Shown: piece after piece, positions 1 through 6,060 of the stretch
Layout: every line of letters starts with the position of its first letter
Position numbering within the stretch: the first letter of the stretch is position 1
From: Psychromonas sp.
GTDB lineage: Bacteria; Pseudomonadota; Gammaproteobacteria; Enterobacterales; Psychromonadaceae
Assembly: GCA_023145575.1 (NCBI GenBank)
Contig: JAGLDN010000279.1
Span: 1 to 6,883, forward strand
Direction of reading: 5' to 3'
Length of the DNA stretch: 6,883 bases
Program-made: the position numbers and the translations under genes
The notes under the pieces: generated by a model
Told to the model about the DNA's origin: nothing
Seen by the model: only the letters and a program-made list of their open reading frames with translations
The model's database searches: none

Positions 1-48
1 AAGGTAGTTGACGTCTGATAATTCAGTTAGTTGTGTATTCTTTTTCAT
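1..48 (-). CDS. possible 5' end of a truncated gene (16 codons visible)
   Basis: An open frame begins with ATG at 48-46 and runs leftward off the window. It reads MKKNTQLTELSDVNYL with no stop. A purine-rich AAGAGA lies about 8-13 bases upstream and could act as a ribosome binding site. The lysine-rich start looks like a genuine N-terminus, but 16 codons are too few to name a family or exclude chance. If real, it is divergent from the hydrolase gene at 268, and the roughly 220 bases between them would hold both promoters. Confidence 0.35.
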   Translation of the reverse strand, partial: MKKNTQLTELSDVNYL

Positions 49-163
49 TATTGCATCTCTTATCCGAAGAAAATTAGTGATGATATAATCAACTGGATAC
101 TTTTCCAACAAGTTTAAGTTATACTATTAAAAGCTTAACCCAAGACTTGCCGAGCCATATAGA

Positions 164-180
164 ATAAAAATTGTTTTTAT
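164..180. repeat. short AT-only inverted repeat in the upstream region
   Basis: ATAAAAA (164-170) and TTTTTAT (174-180) are perfect inverted arms around a 3-base loop. It lies in the divergent gap between the possible gene at 1-48 and the hydrolase gene. The stem has no G or C, so it is weak as RNA. It may be an AT-rich promoter element or chance. I see no convincing paired -35/-10 boxes in 49-267. Confidence 0.3.
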
Positions 181-267
181 AGTTAAATCAAGTTTAGCGA
201 AGGTATTGGTAATCATCTACATTTTTAATCTAAATAAATTTAAAAGTGCTATAAAAGGGTAGCTATT

Positions 268-879
268 ATGTACATTATTGGTAGCTTATATGCTGCTCTA
301 CAAGATATTTGTTCTAAGCAATATGAAGTAGCCTTGTTGGTTATTGACGTAGAAGATTACGCAGCTGAAATTGAAATTGAAATTGGATTTGAATATGGAT
401 TTGAATATGAAATATCAAACACACCAGGCAATATATTAGCACATTCGAATACAACAGCAAGACAACAAAGGCTATTGATGTATATGCAGTCATTAGGTTG
501 TGCTGTCTTTTCAATTAGCCACCGACGTGGCCTACCTGTCTTAAATGAATCTTATGATGTAACTCGTACAGCGCTTAGGGCTCTCTACAATGGACATGAA
601 TACCGTTTACGAAAGCCAACATATAATGCATTCGAACGAACTAATCTGAAGACTCGGCTGAATAGTCTTAGAATAAGCCATGTGGTGGTTATGGGATGGA
701 GAGCCGAGATTTGCGTACCCCACACTATCGGTGTGTCAGGCATTAAAGCTGATATGGGCGCTATCCATCATGGATTTTCAGTAATGACTTGCGCCCAGAT
801 CCTGCATGGTAATTCTTCCAATTGGGCATTGTACAATTCAAAGCGCTCTCATAATCTAAAATTTTACAGCAAATTTTAA
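268..879 (+). CDS. isochorismatase-family cysteine hydrolase
   Basis: The 203-residue product has the isochorismatase-like hydrolase fold, a cytoplasmic family that cleaves amide or vinyl-ether bonds of small molecules through an Asp-Lys-Cys triad. All three residues can be placed: Asp27 in the strand ALLVIDVED, Lys116 in RKPTYNAF, and Cys149 in RAEICVPHT after the hydrophobic strand HVVVMGW. The later stretch VMTCAQILHG (about 172-181) followed by a Trp resembles the end of one cysteine-hydrolase subgroup, so nicotinamidase or true isochorismatase activity should not be assumed; the substrate is unknown. ATG 268 is preceded by AAGGGT about 7 bases upstream. Residues 34-49 are an odd Glu/Ile/Phe/Tyr run produced by DNA tandem repeats, in a loop where the family varies in length. 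The gene stands alone between a non-coding leader and mobile-element debris. Length is normal for the family, so it is probably intact. Confidence 0.8.
   Translation: MYIIGSLYAALQDICSKQYEVALLVIDVEDYAAEIEIEIGFEYGFEYEISNTPGNILAHSNTTARQQRLLMYMQSLGCAVFSISHRRGLPVLNESYDVTRTALRALYNGHEYRLRKPTYNAFERTNLKTRLNSLRISHVVVMGWRAEICVPHTIGVSGIKADMGAIHHGFSVMTCAQILHGNSSNWALYNSKRSHNLKFYSKF
367..408 (+). repeat. in-frame tandem repeats inside the hydrolase gene
   Basis: Three perfect copies of GAAATT (367-384) are followed directly by two perfect copies of the 12-mer GGATTTGAATAT (385-408). Both units are multiples of three, so they add the residues EIEIEI and GFEYGFEY without breaking the frame. They fall just after catalytic Asp27, probably in a surface loop. 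The pattern suggests replication slippage and may vary between strains. Confidence 0.9.
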
Positions 880-902
880 TTATCCTAAGCTTTAGTTAAT
901 TA

Positions 903-950
903 ACAACATGCGAAGATATCTAAAATTTTGCCTTATTGTGATTATCGAGT
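903..950 (+). repeat. partial copy of the MITE-like repeat (right-interior module)
   Basis: This stretch resembles 6287-6335 of the right-hand element. The best part, 920-949 against 6305-6334, aligns without gaps at about 25 of 30 positions, including the block TTTTGCCTT and the ending ATCGAG. The terminal 40 bases present in the full element are not evident here. It appears to be a truncated remnant in the same orientation, immediately left of the full copy at 987. Confidence 0.45.
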
Positions 951-1064
951 ACACTTCTAGCCTTGTATTTAGAGGTGGTATTGCTATATATCCATGTTAC
1001 TTTGAATAAAAAGTCAGCAAGGCAAATTGCGCACGAAACACAAGGGATTAAATTACCCTCTCGA

Positions 1065-1083
1065 TGATTAACTGCGTTAATTA
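1065..1083. repeat. hairpin in MITE copy 1, CTGCG loop
   Basis: TGATTAA (1065-1071) and TTAATTA (1077-1083) flank the loop CTGCG, with six of seven pairs. The equivalent hairpin in copy 2 (6139-6157) is perfect, so copy 1 has lost one pair. Confidence 0.55.
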
Positions 1084-1272
1084 CCAAAGGTCAAATTAAA
1101 ACAAAGACTTTAATTCCTAAATAGTTATTCTCTAGAGAAATTTAATATTGTGAAATTGCCTTGCCCTGCAGGGCGTTAGCTCGATTTCATATGAAAATAA
1201 GGCAGCCTTAGCATGGCAATAGAAAACACAATAACTATAATGTATAAAGTACTTGTATTTCATTTCTCGCTA

Positions 1273-1295
1273 AATGATCAACGCAGTTGATCATT
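1273..1295. repeat. perfect 9-bp hairpin in MITE copy 1, CGCAG loop
   Basis: AATGATCAA (1273-1281) pairs perfectly with TTGATCATT (1287-1295) around CGCAG. Loop and stem are close to the reverse complement of the hairpin at 1065-1083, so the element has nested inverted sub-repeats as well as terminal ones. The palindrome may serve as a transposase or host-protein site, or form an RNA hairpin when transcribed. I infer these roles only from the structure. Confidence 0.6.
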
Positions 1296-1554
1296 GTGAG
1301 ATATTTGCTGTTGTGCCTTAGTCTGACATCCGAGCTAAAACCTCATAAATCATCTTGAGCGTCACATGAGTATATGTTGATCTTGCTTGTTTTTTCATTT
1401 TGTTACCTATTTTATTATAAGCTGAATAATATCACCTCTGACTAGGTGGCCAAAATAACTATACCATTACAATATTTATAATTAATCAATATGATCGTAT
1501 GCATAGGCAATGCTAAAATTTTTGTTTACATCAAGGAAAATTGACTGATAAAAG

Positions 1555-1600
1555 TGGCTATTGTTAGTCAATTTAAGGAAGATTAGTTGAAAAATAGCCA
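1555..1600 (-). terminator. possible weak terminator after lipA
   Basis: TGGCTATT (1555-1562) and AATAGCCA (1593-1600) are perfect 8-base inverted arms with a 30-base gap, about 40 bases past the lipA stop. On the minus strand the second arm is followed by CTTTTAT. The long loop and short T run make it a poor intrinsic terminator, and the competing stem TTGACT/AGTCAA (1541-1571) overlaps it. It is the best candidate seen after the lip genes. Confidence 0.25.
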
Positions 1601-1641
1601 AAAATTTCAGTAGCGGGAAGTGTTGCTTCTCGTTAATTCTG

Positions 1642-2610
1642 TTATGTAACCTCCCCACCAGCTGCTTGTAAATCAGCATGATACGATGAACGCACAAATG
1701 GTCCGCATGCTGCATGTTCAAATCCAATTGATTTTGCCATTTCACCCATTTCATGAAACTCTGAGGGTGGCACATAACGCTCAACAGCAAGATGATTAAG
1801 ACTCGGTTGTAAATATTGCCCTAACGTCAGCATAGTGACACCGTTTTCACGCAGGTCAGTAATGACCGCTTCTATCTGTTGATTTGTTTCACCTAACCCC
1901 ACCATTAACCCTGATTTTGTTGGTATTTCTGGATGTTTTTCTTTGAATTTCCTTAGCAATTCTAAAGACCATTTATAATCCGCTCCAGGTCGTACTTGCT
2001 TGTAAAGGTGTGGGGCCGTTTCAAGATTATGGTTAAACACATCTGGTAAATCATTTTTAAAACATGCTAACGCTTTATCCATACGCCCTTTAAAATCAGG
2101 GACTAATATTTCAATTTTTATATTAGGATTTAATGATCGTATTTCTCGAATGCAATCAGCAAAATGTTGTGCTCCCCCGTCGCGAAGATCATCACGGTCA
2201 ACAGAGGTGATGACTACATATTTCAATTGCATTTCACTAATTGTTTCAGCTAATTTAACGGGTTCAGTTTCATTAACAGGCAAGGGTTTACCATGAGCAA
2301 CATCACAAAATGGGCAGCGGCGCGTACAAATATCCCCTAAAATCATAAAGGTTGCTGTACCGTGGTTGAAGCATTCGTTTAAATTTGGGCAAGATGCTTC
2401 TTCACATACTGAATGTAGGTTATTTTTACGCAGTGCTTTTTTTATTTCAGATACACGCGTGTTGTCAGCGCGGAGTTTGATTTTCATCCATGCTGGTTTT
2501 TTTAATATCGTTTTTCTATCCGATGGTATAACCTTAATTGGAATATGAGCAAGTTTATCTGCATCACGTAATTTCACGCCCGCGCGAAGTTGTGGTGGTT
2601 TATTGATCAT
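1642..2610 (-). CDS. lipA: lipoyl synthase LipA
   Basis: LipA is a radical-SAM enzyme that inserts two sulfur atoms into the octanoyl group on lipoyl domains (E2 subunits of 2-oxoacid dehydrogenases, and glycine-cleavage H protein). It completes lipoate synthesis in the cytoplasm. The 322-residue product is normal in length. The auxiliary iron-sulfur cluster cysteines are C69, C74 and C80 (CEEASCPNLNEC). The radical-SAM CxxxCxxC cysteines are C95, C99 and C102 (CTRRCPFC). The C-terminus has the family RSSYHAD motif (307-313), whose serine is a cluster ligand. The mid-region VDRDDLRDGGAQHF (138-150) is also typical. The ATG at 2610 lies inside the end of lipB: the genes overlap by 11 bases, implying translational coupling. 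The order ybeD-lipB-lipA places it last in the operon. No key residue is missing. Confidence 0.97.
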   Translation of the reverse strand: MINKPPQLRAGVKLRDADKLAHIPIKVIPSDRKTILKKPAWMKIKLRADNTRVSEIKKALRKNNLHSVCEEASCPNLNECFNHGTATFMILGDICTRRCPFCDVAHGKPLPVNETEPVKLAETISEMQLKYVVITSVDRDDLRDGGAQHFADCIREIRSLNPNIKIEILVPDFKGRMDKALACFKNDLPDVFNHNLETAPHLYKQVRPGADYKWSLELLRKFKEKHPEIPTKSGLMVGLGETNQQIEAVITDLRENGVTMLTLGQYLQPSLNHLAVERYVPPSEFHEMGEMAKSIGFEHAACGPFVRSSYHADLQAAGGEVT

Positions 2611-3256
2611 GGAAAAAACACTCTATTTTTGAATACATTAATTGTTGAGTAATATTTTTAACAAGTGCAGTAGAAAGCTCTTGCGTTGCACAATTGATAC
2701 CTTCTTGTTTACATTGTGTCATTTCAAGCCCTGCATAACCGCAAGGGTTGATGCATGAAAAAGGGACAAGATCCATGTCGACATTAAGTGCCACTCCATG
2801 AAACGAACACCCTTTTCTTATCTTGAGACCTAAAGAGGCTATTTTCTTCCCATTAACATAAACGCCAGGCGCCTGTACTTTTGCAACCGCGATAACATCA
2901 TGATCTGCTAACAAATTGATAACTGATTGCTCTATAATGGAAACTAAAGCGCGCACATTGACGTGTTGACGTCGCAAATTAATCAGTAAATAAACAATGA
3001 TTTGACCTGGTCCATGATAGGTAATTTGTCCGCCTCTATCACTTTTTACGACTGGAATATCAGTACTTCTTAATAAATGCTCAGCCTTTCCTGATCGCCC
3101 TTGTGTAAAAACAGCATAGTGTTCTAAGATCCATATTTCATCTGCTGTTTTTACAGTTCGATGCGTTGTAAAGTCACTCATTTTTTGCCAGATGTGCTGG
3201 TAATCTTGCAAGCCTAGATAGCGAATGTTAAGATCTAGGGAGTTAGTATTCATCAT
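2600..3256 (-). CDS. lipB: lipoyl(octanoyl) transferase LipB
   Basis: LipB moves the octanoyl group from octanoyl-acyl carrier protein to the target lysine of lipoyl domains, the step before LipA. The 218-residue product has SDRGGQITYHGPGQ (72-85), with RGG and His81 of the active site. It also has GKKIASLGLKIRKG (136-149), with catalytic Lys138, and NPCGYAGLEMTQ (170-181), with the acyl-accepting Cys172. Length is normal. Two ATGs stand in tandem at 3256 and 3253, and either could be used. There is no clear Shine-Dalgarno (the preceding bases are AT-rich) and the ybeD stop codon is only 3 bases upstream, so translation is probably coupled to ybeD. The 3' end overlaps the lipA start by 11 bases. 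I see no sign of damage. Confidence 0.97.
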   Translation of the reverse strand: MMNTNSLDLNIRYLGLQDYQHIWQKMSDFTTHRTVKTADEIWILEHYAVFTQGRSGKAEHLLRSTDIPVVKSDRGGQITYHGPGQIIVYLLINLRRQHVNVRALVSIIEQSVINLLADHDVIAVAKVQAPGVYVNGKKIASLGLKIRKGCSFHGVALNVDMDLVPFSCINPCGYAGLEMTQCKQEGINCATQELSTALVKNITQQLMYSKIECFFHDQ

Positions 3257-3259
3257 TTT

Positions 3260-3529
3260 TTATAAAACGTGTCGCACAAGTTCAAGTTGATTTAGCTCAG
3301 TATAAATAGATTCTACATGCGTCTTATCAGTGACTTTAATCGATAAGCTAAAAGCACAATAATTACCTTTAGAGCTAGGTTTTATTTGTGGAGAATAATC
3401 GCCAGGTGCTAGCCTTTGAACAACTTCAAGTACTTGTATTACCAATTCAGGCTTATTTACGCCCATCACTTTAAATGCCAAAATACAAGGAAATTCAAGT
3501 AACTCATCAAAATGTGTATTTAATGCCAT
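3260..3529 (-). CDS. ybeD: DUF493 (YbeD-like) protein
   Basis: This 89-residue protein belongs to the DUF493/YbeD family. Family marks are DELLEFPC near the start, APGDYSPQIKPSSKGNY in the middle and the terminal LVRHVL. YbeD has a small ACT-like fold, and its role is unsettled; its place next to lipB suggests, but does not prove, a regulatory link to lipoate metabolism. The frame is open further upstream to an ATG at 3574, which would add 15 residues (MKQEALIYPFILGIK). I chose the ATG at 3529 because it gives the family's usual length (E. coli YbeD has 87 residues) and because AGGA lies 7 bases before it. It is the first gene of the ybeD-lipB-lipA run. No convincing promoter is visible upstream; a possible pair TTCAAG/TAAATT near 3615-3645 is too weak to call. 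Confidence 0.92.
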   Translation of the reverse strand: MALNTHFDELLEFPCILAFKVMGVNKPELVIQVLEVVQRLAPGDYSPQIKPSSKGNYCAFSLSIKVTDKTHVESIYTELNQLELVRHVL

Positions 3530-3660
3530 TTTTATTCCTAATATAAAAGGATAAATTAATGCCTCTTGTTTCATAATTCTTAATATTTTAGGGCGAGTTA
3601 TTCCTATTACCTCGGTGCAATTTACATATCTGACTTTTCATCTTGAACTAGCATGCGTAC

Positions 3661-3674
3661 ATACCAATGTGACG
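3661..3674. mobile_element. terminal inverted repeat of the IS630 remnant (3' end)
   Basis: ATACCAATGTGACG lies 15 bases beyond the transposase stop codon, where an IS630 terminal repeat is expected. It differs by one base from the shared end ATACCCATGTGACG, judged from the two MITE-like elements and the IS630 left end at 6617-6626. This ties the remnant and the MITE-like elements to one family. Confidence 0.55.
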
Positions 3675-3689
3675 TATAAGAGTCTCAAT

Positions 3690-3986
3690 TTAGGTGAAAT
3701 TGAATATTTGACCGTTGCCATTTAGCCTACTTGTTAAAAGATGCCCAATATTAGGTAATATAGCATCTAAAAATTCATCAATACTTAGCCAGAACGCTTT
3801 AGCTATTGCAACATATTTATTATTTCTAACATATTCATGCATTACCGTCCACAGTCGCTTAATAGGATTTAAATTTGGTCTGTAAGACGGTAAATAATGT
3901 AATTTAATGTCATGTTATTTTAGATCATCCAACTGCCAAGTTGCTACGCTGATACTCCGCGGGATCAAATATAAAATAATATAAAT
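3690..3986 (-). pseudogene. IS630-family transposase, C-terminal remnant
   Basis: On the minus strand the frame reads HDIKLHYLPSYRPNLNPIK, then RLWTVMHEYVRNN and the C-terminus, ending at a stop at 3690-3692. This is the C-terminal part of an IS630 DDE transposase (family pattern LPPYSPNLNPIERLW). Three kinds of damage are visible. A TAA stop at 3915-3917 interrupts the frame just before HDIKLHY. The family glutamate of NPIERLW, the last catalytic acid, is Lys. Upstream, IYIILYLIPRS lacks the aspartate normally found after the IILD-like strand. The N-terminal half is absent, and the 5' limit given here is approximate. It cannot make an active enzyme. Its position splits dacA from ybeD. Confidence 0.85.
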
Positions 3987-4088
3987 TACAATAAATAGTT
4001 GATCTATTTCCATGCGTAAGATTTAGATTACATACTTAACGTCGATAGTATAATGATATTTACAGACTCATAGTCTGACCTTTTTAAA

Positions 4089-4111
4089 TTAAAAAACAAG
4101 GTGTTTTTTAA
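4089..4111. repeat. AT-rich inverted repeat, 9-bp perfect stem
   Basis: TTAAAAAAC (4089-4097) and GTTTTTTAA (4103-4111) pair perfectly around AAGGT. It resembles a terminator stem, but its single G/C pair makes it weak, and no gene obviously ends at it. Confidence 0.45.
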
Positions 4112-4231
4112 ATGATAAAATTTTCAAAGATTAAAAGTATTTACCCGTTACTATTAAAGCCGCAATATTTAGTGAGTGATATGGCAAATAGCATCGCAGT
4201 ACGTAGTTGAAGATCCTATCAAGAGATAAAG

Positions 4232-4269
4232 CAATAAAGAATGAAAGTCTTTAATTTAATTCTTTATTG
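4232..4269 (-). repeat. 11-bp perfect inverted repeat downstream of dacA
   Basis: CAATAAAGAAT (4232-4242) and ATTCTTTATTG (4259-4269) are perfect inverted arms with a 16-base gap, about 100 bases past the dacA stop. The stem is AT-rich and not followed by a T run on the minus strand. It could stabilise or weakly terminate the dacA transcript, or be the remains of short inverted ends of an element. Neither is proven. Confidence 0.45.
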
Positions 4270-4366
4270 ATGAATAACCTAGTTAATTTCTAAAAAAACG
4301 CCAGATCGCATTGAATCATTTTCTCTACGCAATATTTTTACCCATTATTTCTTGAAATCATTGGTG

Positions 4367-5524
4367 TTAGTTAAACCAGTTGATAAATAATAATTGAATA
4401 TAGTCAATGAGGCGACTAAAAATGCCACCTTTATCAACTGTTTCAAGCGCAACTAAATCAAATGATGCAACTTGTTTACCACCAAGAGAGTAGATTATGT
4501 TACCCACCTTATCGCCTTTTTTAATGGGAGCGCGTAAATTTCCTTTAATGACTGTTTCTGTCACTAGATGCTTAGCTTGACCTCGCGGCAATGTTATTGC
4601 CGTATTAGTTCCGACACCTAAGTTGATGGTATGTTTGCTCCCCATCCAGATTTTTTCTGTGTCAAGTGTAGTGCCTACAGTTGATGGTGTGATTGTTTCA
4701 AAGAAACGAAAACCCCAGTTTAATAACTTTTTACTTTCAACTTCACGTGCGTTATCAGATTTTGTACCCATCACAACACTGATTAAACGCATTTGACCTT
4801 GTTTTGCCGATGAAACTAGGCTATAACCAGCATCGCTGGTATGTCCTGTTTTCATGCCATCGACATGTAAATTTTTATCCCACAATAAACCATTTCGGTT
4901 GTATTGCTTAATGCCATTGTATGTAAATGATTTTTGGCTGTATATCTTATATTCCATAGGCAAGTCGCGAATAATTGCTTTTGCTAATATCGCCATATCA
5001 CCAGCTGTAGTGTAGTGGTTTTCTGCATGTAGTCCATGGCTATTTTCAAAGTGAGAGTGTGTCATTCCCAAGTTGGCAGCCCATGCATTCATTAGATCAG
5101 CAAATGCGCCTTCACTTCCAGCAATATGCTCAGCCATTGCAACACAAGCATCATTTCCAGATTGAATAATAATGCCATGATTTAAATCATCAACACTGAC
5201 TTTTTTACCTACTTCAATAAACATTTTTGATGAATCAGGAAAGTTTTTAGACCATGCTTTTTTAGAGATCGTGACTTCATCAGTCCGCTTTATACTTCCA
5301 ACTTTTAATTCATGCCCAATGATATAACTTGTCATCATTTTTGTTAACGAAGCTGGCTCTAATCGTTCTCCACTATTCATTTGTGCAAGCACACGTCCAG
5401 AATCATAATCAACCAGTATATAGCCTTTTGCTGCAATAGACGGTACATTTGGAATAACATGGGGTACAGCAAAAACGCTTAAGCTCAGCATTAAAGATAC
5501 AAGCAAAAAGCCTATTTTTTTCAT
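4367..5524 (-). CDS. dacA: D-alanyl-D-alanine carboxypeptidase, PBP5/6 type
   Basis: The enzyme removes the terminal D-Ala from peptidoglycan pentapeptides on the periplasmic side of the inner membrane, trimming cross-linking and helping keep cell shape. The 385-residue product starts with a signal peptide (MKKIGFLLVSLMLSLSVFA, likely cleaved after Ala19). The penicillin-binding motifs are in order and correctly spaced: SLTK (59-62, nucleophile Ser59), SGN (122-124) and KTG (225-227). The beta-rich C-terminal domain covers about 275-365. The final 19 residues (FSRLIDYIQLLFINWFN) form the amphipathic helix that anchors PBP5/6 proteins to the membrane. The ATG at 5524 has AAGGAT 6-7 bases upstream, a strong ribosome binding site. 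dacA usually precedes ybeD-lipB-lipA directly; here 837 bases with an IS630 remnant intervene, so co-transcription is doubtful. dacC-like paralogues look similar, and dacA is chosen because of the neighbours. Confidence 0.95.
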   Translation of the reverse strand: MKKIGFLLVSLMLSLSVFAVPHVIPNVPSIAAKGYILVDYDSGRVLAQMNSGERLEPASLTKMMTSYIIGHELKVGSIKRTDEVTISKKAWSKNFPDSSKMFIEVGKKVSVDDLNHGIIIQSGNDACVAMAEHIAGSEGAFADLMNAWAANLGMTHSHFENSHGLHAENHYTTAGDMAILAKAIIRDLPMEYKIYSQKSFTYNGIKQYNRNGLLWDKNLHVDGMKTGHTSDAGYSLVSSAKQGQMRLISVVMGTKSDNAREVESKKLLNWGFRFFETITPSTVGTTLDTEKIWMGSKHTINLGVGTNTAITLPRGQAKHLVTETVIKGNLRAPIKKGDKVGNIIYSLGGKQVASFDLVALETVDKGGIFSRLIDYIQLLFINWFN

Positions 5525-5547
5525 GGGAGATCCTTTAGAATGGTGGA

Positions 5548-5576
5548 ATAATTTTAATTAATTTCGATTCTAGCAA
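5548..5576 (-). promoter_or_regulatory. possible sigma-70 promoter of dacA
   Basis: On the minus strand TTGCTA (5576-5571) and AATTAT (5553-5548) are separated by 17 bases. Transcription would start near 5541, just upstream of the dacA ribosome binding site. The -35 box matches four of six consensus bases and the -10 box is weak. In such AT-rich DNA this is only a candidate. Confidence 0.25.
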
Positions 5577-5641
5577 GTTAGTTTAACACTATTACACAGA
5601 GGAAATAAATTAATTCGAGTCGAAAATTGATCCCATATGAT

Positions 5642-5661
5642 TGATGAATCGAGATTCATCA
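5642..5661. repeat. perfect 8-bp hairpin with CGAG tetraloop upstream of dacA
   Basis: TGATGAAT (5642-5649) and ATTCATCA (5654-5661) pair perfectly around CGAG. It lies about 120 bases upstream of the dacA start and is not followed by a T run on either strand, so it is not a standard intrinsic terminator. It may be an operator-like palindrome for a dimeric regulator or the end of an older insertion. The function is unknown. Confidence 0.55.
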
Positions 5662-5789
5662 TCTACTGGCTACGGTTAATTAAAAACTTTAAATCTTTAC
5701 GGGTTGTTTCTTTAACAGGACATCCCAAGTCGAGGTAGTTCATTTTAATCAGCAAGACTATTTACCATCATCAGTATAAAACGAAAATA

Positions 5790-6050
5790 CTATACCTTAT
5801 CGCTTAATTTGTATACCCCTAACCACTCCAAATTTGAATTATTATCAGATTCAAAATGAGCGACCATATTATAGCGTACTGGCGTTTCTCGTTTTATTGC
5901 CTGCTCTATATGTAAATTACTTTTTAAAAGGTATGATAAATAGTCTTTATCTCCCAATAAATAATTGTGACTTTTACCGTTGAGCAGTTTCCAAACAGCC
6001 CTCTTTCGCTGCCTGATGCCTCTGTTCGGGTGAAATTTACAATATTCTCC
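5790..6050 (-). pseudogene. unrecognised 86-codon open frame without a start codon
   Basis: Reading minus from 6050 to the TAG at 5792-5790, the frame is open for 86 codons and looks like real protein: mixed charged and hydrophobic residues with segments such as RAVWKLLNGKSHNYLLGDKD, YLSYLLKSNLHIEQAIKRE and VRYNMVAHFE. A TGA at 6053-6051 closes it upstream. The only ATG is internal, at about codon 62, and no plausible alternative start with a ribosome binding site is visible near the front. The MITE-like element ends 10 bases upstream at 6061. The simplest reading is the 3' part of a host gene cut off by the mobile elements at its 5' side. I do not recognise the family. It does not resemble the expected continuation of the IS630 transposase on the other side of the element. 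Confidence 0.4.
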
Positions 6051-6060
6051 TCATCATGTA

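Larger units (their letters stand above)
987..1374. mobile_element. MITE-like element, copy 1 (388 bp), IS630-type ends
   Basis: The element is bounded by TATATCCATG (987-996) and CATGAGTATA (1365-1374), imperfect inverted repeats of the consensus TATACCCATG. TA dinucleotides at both outer edges fit IS630/Tc1-mariner TA target duplication. Its interior matches copy 2: 1050-1129 aligns to 6124-6203 without gaps at 69 of 80 positions, mostly transitions, and 1159-1183 to 6245-6269 at 20 of 25. The right end (1314-1374) also aligns to 6314-6373. It carries two hairpins with CTGCG/CGCAG loops and the perfect palindrome GCCCTGCAGGGC (1163-1174). No open frame is credible, so it would need a transposase in trans. 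It is about 75 bp longer than copy 2, the extra length lying between the shared blocks. Confidence 0.65.
880..1641. other. 762-base gene-free stretch filled mostly by repeat elements
   Basis: No credible coding region is present on either strand. A minus-strand open frame that enters from the right over the 3' part of lipA is an out-of-frame shadow. The stretch holds a partial repeat copy (about 903-950), a MITE-like element (987-1374), a small GC hairpin (CACCT 1433-1437 with AGGTG 1444-1448), and a possible lipA terminator (1555-1600). I see nothing identifiable in the remaining AT-rich sequence at 1375-1430 and 1450-1550. Confidence 0.7.
3530..4366. other. 837-base gene-free gap between dacA and ybeD
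   Basis: The gap holds the 3' part of a decayed IS630 element (terminal repeat at 3661, transposase remnant 3690-3986) and two AT-rich inverted repeats (4089-4111, 4232-4269). A 32-codon plus-strand frame at 4112-4210 (starting MIKFSKIKSIYP) lies right after the first inverted repeat; it has no good ribosome binding site and no recognisable similarity, so I do not call it. I see nothing else at 4270-4366. Confidence 0.65.
5525..6060. other. region upstream of dacA without an intact gene
   Basis: It holds a candidate dacA promoter, an 8-bp hairpin (5642-5661) and an 86-codon frame lacking a start (5790-6050). A 26-residue minus-strand frame at 5663-5743 (beginning MNYLDLGCPVKE) looks protein-like. 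It has no clear ribosome binding site, lies in a different frame from the 5790 frame and only 46 bases past it, and could be the tail of the same decayed gene. I do not recognise either piece. Confidence 0.5.

Noticed and set aside
247..255. TGCTATAAA, resembling an extended -10 box before the hydrolase gene
   Set aside because: It is only 12 bases from the ATG and abuts the ribosome binding site, leaving no room for a normal leader.
1482..1790. 102-codon minus-strand open frame
   Set aside because: It overlaps the 3' end of lipA in another frame, and its remainder is AT-rich non-coding DNA. No ribosome binding site or family signal is seen.
2366..2548. 60-codon plus-strand open frame
   Set aside because: It lies entirely within lipA on the opposite strand and is a shadow of that gene.
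3530..3574. 15-codon N-terminal extension of the DUF493 protein
   Set aside because: Family length and an AGGA ribosome binding site favour the ATG at 3529; the extension does not resemble family N-termini.
4089..4103. 15-base exact match TTAAAAAACAAGGTG between 4089-4103 and 6809-6823 in the IS30 fragment
   Set aside because: The match is short and A-rich, with no similarity on either side. Chance is likely.
4112..4210. 32-residue plus-strand frame MIKFSKIKSIYP...
   Set aside because: It is short, without a clear ribosome binding site or recognisable similarity, and lies in mobile-element debris.
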